Shown here: positions 31,537 through 33,041 of the stretch, one piece after another
How the letters are laid out: each line of letters opens with the position of its first letter
Numbering within the stretch: the stretch's first letter is position 1
From: an uncultured Prevotellaceae bacterium
GTDB taxonomy: Bacteria > Bacteroidota > Bacteroidia > Bacteroidales > Bacteroidaceae
Direction: 5' to 3'
NCBI GenBank assembly: GCA_902789415.1
Contig: CADAOD010000029.1
Location: 1 to 33,041 of the forward strand
DNA: 33,041 nt
Made by a program: the position numbers and the translations under genes
Notes under the pieces: generated by a model
The model's database searches: none
What the model saw: the letters and a program-made list of their open reading frames with translations, nothing else
What the model was told of the DNA's origin: nothing

Positions 31537-31567
31537 GAGAGGAACCAGCCCCGAGCTGATTCCTCTC
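31537..31567. repeat. Hairpin sharing its core with the one at 29804-29831
   Basis: GAGAGGAA/TTCCTCTC (31537-31544 with 31560-31567) with inner CAGC/GCTG. Both sites share GAGGAACCAGC on the left arm, 1.7 kb apart. Confidence 0.65.
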
Positions 31568-31611
31568 AAACTTTACCCCCCTGCAAGGGGAGGTTGTTGT
31601 AGTCATAATGC

Positions 31612-32142
31612 TTAATGTACTGATGCTTTTTTAAAACTGCCATCTGCCATCTGTACCACATAATGGCGCTTTTTCCAGGTGCTAACCATATTGCCTGTTT
31701 TTTCGGTGTCCATACCAAGTTTTATTCGAACCTGCTTGGCATCATCGATAGTAAACGTACCGAGCAACAAATCGAGCAAGCTGCGAGGGCCACGCTTTGA
31801 TGTTGGCATATCATCGTCGGCATGACGTATCAAATCGTCGGGGCGTTGCGGTTTCTGTTTGTTTGCGGCCTTCGAGTTATACTCGTCGTTAAACTCCTTA
31901 AGTCGGCGACGGTTCTCCTCATCGCGCTGCTTCATATCGGCAATAATATGGGCGAGGGGTTGCTTGGTACTCGAATCCTTACCCGAGCCTGTTCCGGCTA
32001 CTATCAGACAGTTGGCTCGAAGTTCGCGAACCTGATTATCAATATACACAAAGCTAAGTTTGCGAGGGTACGACATCAGAGGCGGAAACATGGCCTGAGC
32101 CACCGTGGCCTTGAACTTTTGCGGCGTATTACAGAATTGTTT
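31612..32142 (-). pseudogene. Decayed DUF3987-type helicase/primase of a mobile element
   Basis: The open frame runs from a TGA at 32143-32145 with no ATG before the conserved part; GTG at 32103 is the only early start. The first about 75 residues (AMFPPLMSYPRKLSF, then a Walker A-like CLIVAGTGSGKDSSTKQP, then a basic helix) resemble the N-terminal ATPase part of DUF3987 proteins in Bacteroidota mobile elements. The last about 55 residues (LLDLLLGTFTIDDAKQVRIK through YVVQMADGSFKK) resemble the C-terminal winged-helix end of the same family. The middle is missing, so this looks like a 5'-truncated, internally deleted relic. Confidence 0.65.
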
Positions 32143-32172
32143 TCATAATGTAAATAAAATTAATAGTTATTA

Positions 32173-32421
32173 TTATCGGTTTTTAGAACCGGGAATTAAT
32201 GTCGAAAAGAGGTTGCTCATCTTCCACAAGTCGCACACACCACTAGGATTAACCTTGCGTTCTTTCTTCGTGCAGTAACGCGATGAAACAGTTCTCGTCA
32301 TATCCTTAAACATACAACTGGCGCAGCACCTTTTAACTCTTACACCATAGGCGTTTCGCTCGTTGGCTGTTACAGCCTTAACTTTCAAATTCTGTCGCGA
32401 AGACATTACTTTATACTTCAT
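32173..32421 (-). CDS. Small Cys-rich protein, possible zinc ribbon
   Basis: 82 residues with five cysteines, spaced CCASC, RYC and GVC (CCASCMFKDMTRT, RYCTKKERKVNPSGVCDLW), suggesting a zinc-binding fold. The N-terminal half is basic (SRQNLKVKAVTANERN). Its own promoter lies 39 nt upstream. Small proteins like this occur next to mobile-element genes in Prevotella, from memory. A second Met at residue 6 is an alternative start. Function unknown. Confidence 0.68.
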   Translation of the reverse strand: MKYKVMSSRQNLKVKAVTANERNAYGVRVKRCCASCMFKDMTRTVSSRYCTKKERKVNPSGVCDLWKMSNLFSTLIPGSKNR

Positions 32422-32459
32422 ACGCTTAAAAAATTAATTTTGCTTTTTGATTGCGAGTG

Positions 32460-32467
32460 CAAAATTA
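32460..32467 (-). promoter_or_regulatory. Promoter -7 box TAATTTTG for the Cys-rich gene
   Basis: Consensus box on the minus strand, 39 nt before the ATG at 32421. Confidence 0.65.
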
Positions 32468-32571
32468 ATTCATAATAAAAAGGAGGTTATTTTTCTGCAG
32501 TCAACAAACTACACAATCACCCAACAACTGCAAAAAACAAGTATATGTTTTAATAGATAGTTAACAAAGCT

Positions 32572-32757
32572 TTAGGGCAAACCCGTTTTTGCAGCCGCTT
32601 CCCAATACTTCTCCATGAAACGGCGTTCCATGCACAACCAGCGCTGTACACGCATTTCGCTGTTTTCTTCAAGCATCTTCACATCACGAGCCAGATTACG
32701 CAATTTCTCAAAGATAGTGCTCAACCCAAGACGAATAATGTCGCACATCTTGTACAT
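32572..32757 (-). CDS. 61-residue hypothetical protein, possibly membrane-linked
   Basis: Starts MYKMCDIIRLGLSTIFEKL, then a charged helical region (LARDVKMLEENSEMRVQRW) ending in EKYWEAAAKTGLP. The frame stays open 17 codons upstream with hydrophobic residues (LITVRLIATAIAWLI), which would form a membrane helix. No ATG, GTG or TTG start is found there, so the start is uncertain or the gene is broken. The predicted coiled coil after a short membrane anchor is plausible but unproven. Confidence 0.42.
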   Translation of the reverse strand: MYKMCDIIRLGLSTIFEKLRNLARDVKMLEENSEMRVQRWLCMERRFMEKYWEAAAKTGLP

Positions 32758-32815
32758 AATCAGCCAAGCAATGGCGGTGGCAATGAGTCGAACGGTGATT
32801 AAAAATTAAAAAATT

Positions 32816-32917
32816 ATGAGTAAGAAAGAGACGATTAAATTTATTGTGCAGATGATTGCATCGATTGCGACCGCGATTGTGACGGCGCTAGGAGCTACAA
32901 GCTGTGTAGGCGCATAA
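32816..32917 (+). CDS. Smalltalk-family peptide
   Basis: A 33-residue peptide starting MSKKETIKFIVQMIASIATA and ending in GATSCVGA. A charged start, one hydrophobic helix and a TSC near the end match the 'smalltalk protein' family of Bacteroidota, whose function is unknown. The final TSC resembles a lipobox with almost nothing after it. It is too short for standard ORF cut-offs. Its stop lies 5 nt from the terminator stem that also ends the rRNA operon on the other strand. Confidence 0.8.
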   Translation: MSKKETIKFIVQMIASIATAIVTALGATSCVGA

Positions 32918-32921
32918 AAAA

Positions 32922-32950
32922 AGCCCTGGGTTATTTCTAACTCAGGGCTT
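32922..32950. terminator. Shared terminator of the rRNA operon and smalltalk gene
   Basis: AGCCCTGGGTT (32922-32932) pairs with AACTCAGGGCT (32939-32949) with one G-T wobble. On the minus strand a run of seven Ts follows, so it is a strong terminator for the 5S end. On the plus strand the T-run is short. Confidence 0.85.
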
Positions 32951-32965
32951 TCGCGTTTAAAAAAG

Positions 32966-33041
32966 ACGGCGGCTTCCTACTCTCCCGCATTGCATTGCAG
33001 TACCATCGGCGCAGGTGGGCTTAACTTCTCTGTTCGGAATG
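32966..33041 (-). rRNA. rrf: 5S ribosomal RNA, 3' part
   Basis: The minus strand reads CATTCCGAACAGAGAAGTTA, then AGCCCACCTGCGCCGATGGT and ends GGGAGAGTAGGAAGCCGCCG, the conserved loop and helices of bacterial 5S rRNA. About 76 of an expected 110 nt are inside the window, and the 5' part lies beyond it. It indicates that an rRNA operon ends here. Confidence 0.95.

Noticed and set aside
31382-31615. 77-residue plus-strand ORF after the poly-Asn gene
   Set aside because: It lies across three hairpins with terminator character, and its composition is not protein-like.

Overview
The window looks like chromosome of a Bacteroidales bacterium, most likely Prevotella or a close relative (Segatella/Xylanibacter). 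The evidence is the repeated Bacteroidota promoter pattern (TTTG, about 20 nt, TAnnTTTG), the scarcity of Shine-Dalgarno sites, and many lipoproteins with family-typical leaders. Gene content agrees: GIN-domain and DUF4369 lipoproteins, a eukaryote-type GT3 glycogen synthase beside a GT35 phosphorylase, and a smalltalk peptide. The species call is inference; no search was run.

Region 1 (1-22.9 kb) is ordinary core genome. In order it holds an Fe-S scaffold (NifU/IscU-like) with the start of a GGGtGRT-type gene, then dcp and pyk. Next come an HU-family protein with a 29-residue basic peptide, RNase E/G, a membrane GT2, a sensor-less hybrid histidine kinase and a membrane-anchored EEP phosphohydrolase. 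These are followed by an AlaX-like editing protein, a GIN lipoprotein, a GH13 amylase with fabD, a ThiE/TenI protein, and prs with a DUF4369 lipoprotein. The glycogen pair (synthase, phosphorylase), two small exported proteins and a MutT-type Nudix enzyme close the region. Glycogen turnover is covered by the synthase, phosphorylase and amylase.

Region 2 (about 23.4-28.5 kb, visibly more AT-rich, all minus strand) is a restriction-modification island. Transcription order is: an unknown protein, an M.HaeIII-like m5C methyltransferase, a HaeIII-family endonuclease, a second m5C methyltransferase with a different target-recognition segment and an extra C-terminal domain, an unknown 87-residue protein, a nucleoside-deoxyribosyltransferase-like protein and a Vsr mismatch endonuclease. 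The first four genes overlap or abut. GGCC, the site inferred for the HaeIII-like pair, is common in the surrounding genes, which fits recent acquisition or full methylation.

Region 3 (28.5-29.9 kb) has no convincing protein gene but is highly structured. Just upstream of the island lies a minus-strand RNA folding as a long rod with an internal bubble and an intrinsic terminator (a 6S-like candidate). Upstream of that is a second candidate RNA of about 320 nt with its own promoter, a 17-bp bulged hairpin, a terminator and possible pseudoknots. An AT-rich tract then carries near-palindromic A/T motifs, a foldback built from 9-mers, and a duplicated promoter that brackets a short terminated transcript.

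Region 4 (29.9-33.0 kb) holds a GH3 NagZ-like lipoprotein, a short ORF with an Asn run, a decayed DUF3987-type mobile-element helicase, a Cys-rich small protein, another small ORF, a smalltalk peptide, and the 3' part of a 5S rRNA gene (minus strand) whose terminator is shared with the smalltalk gene.
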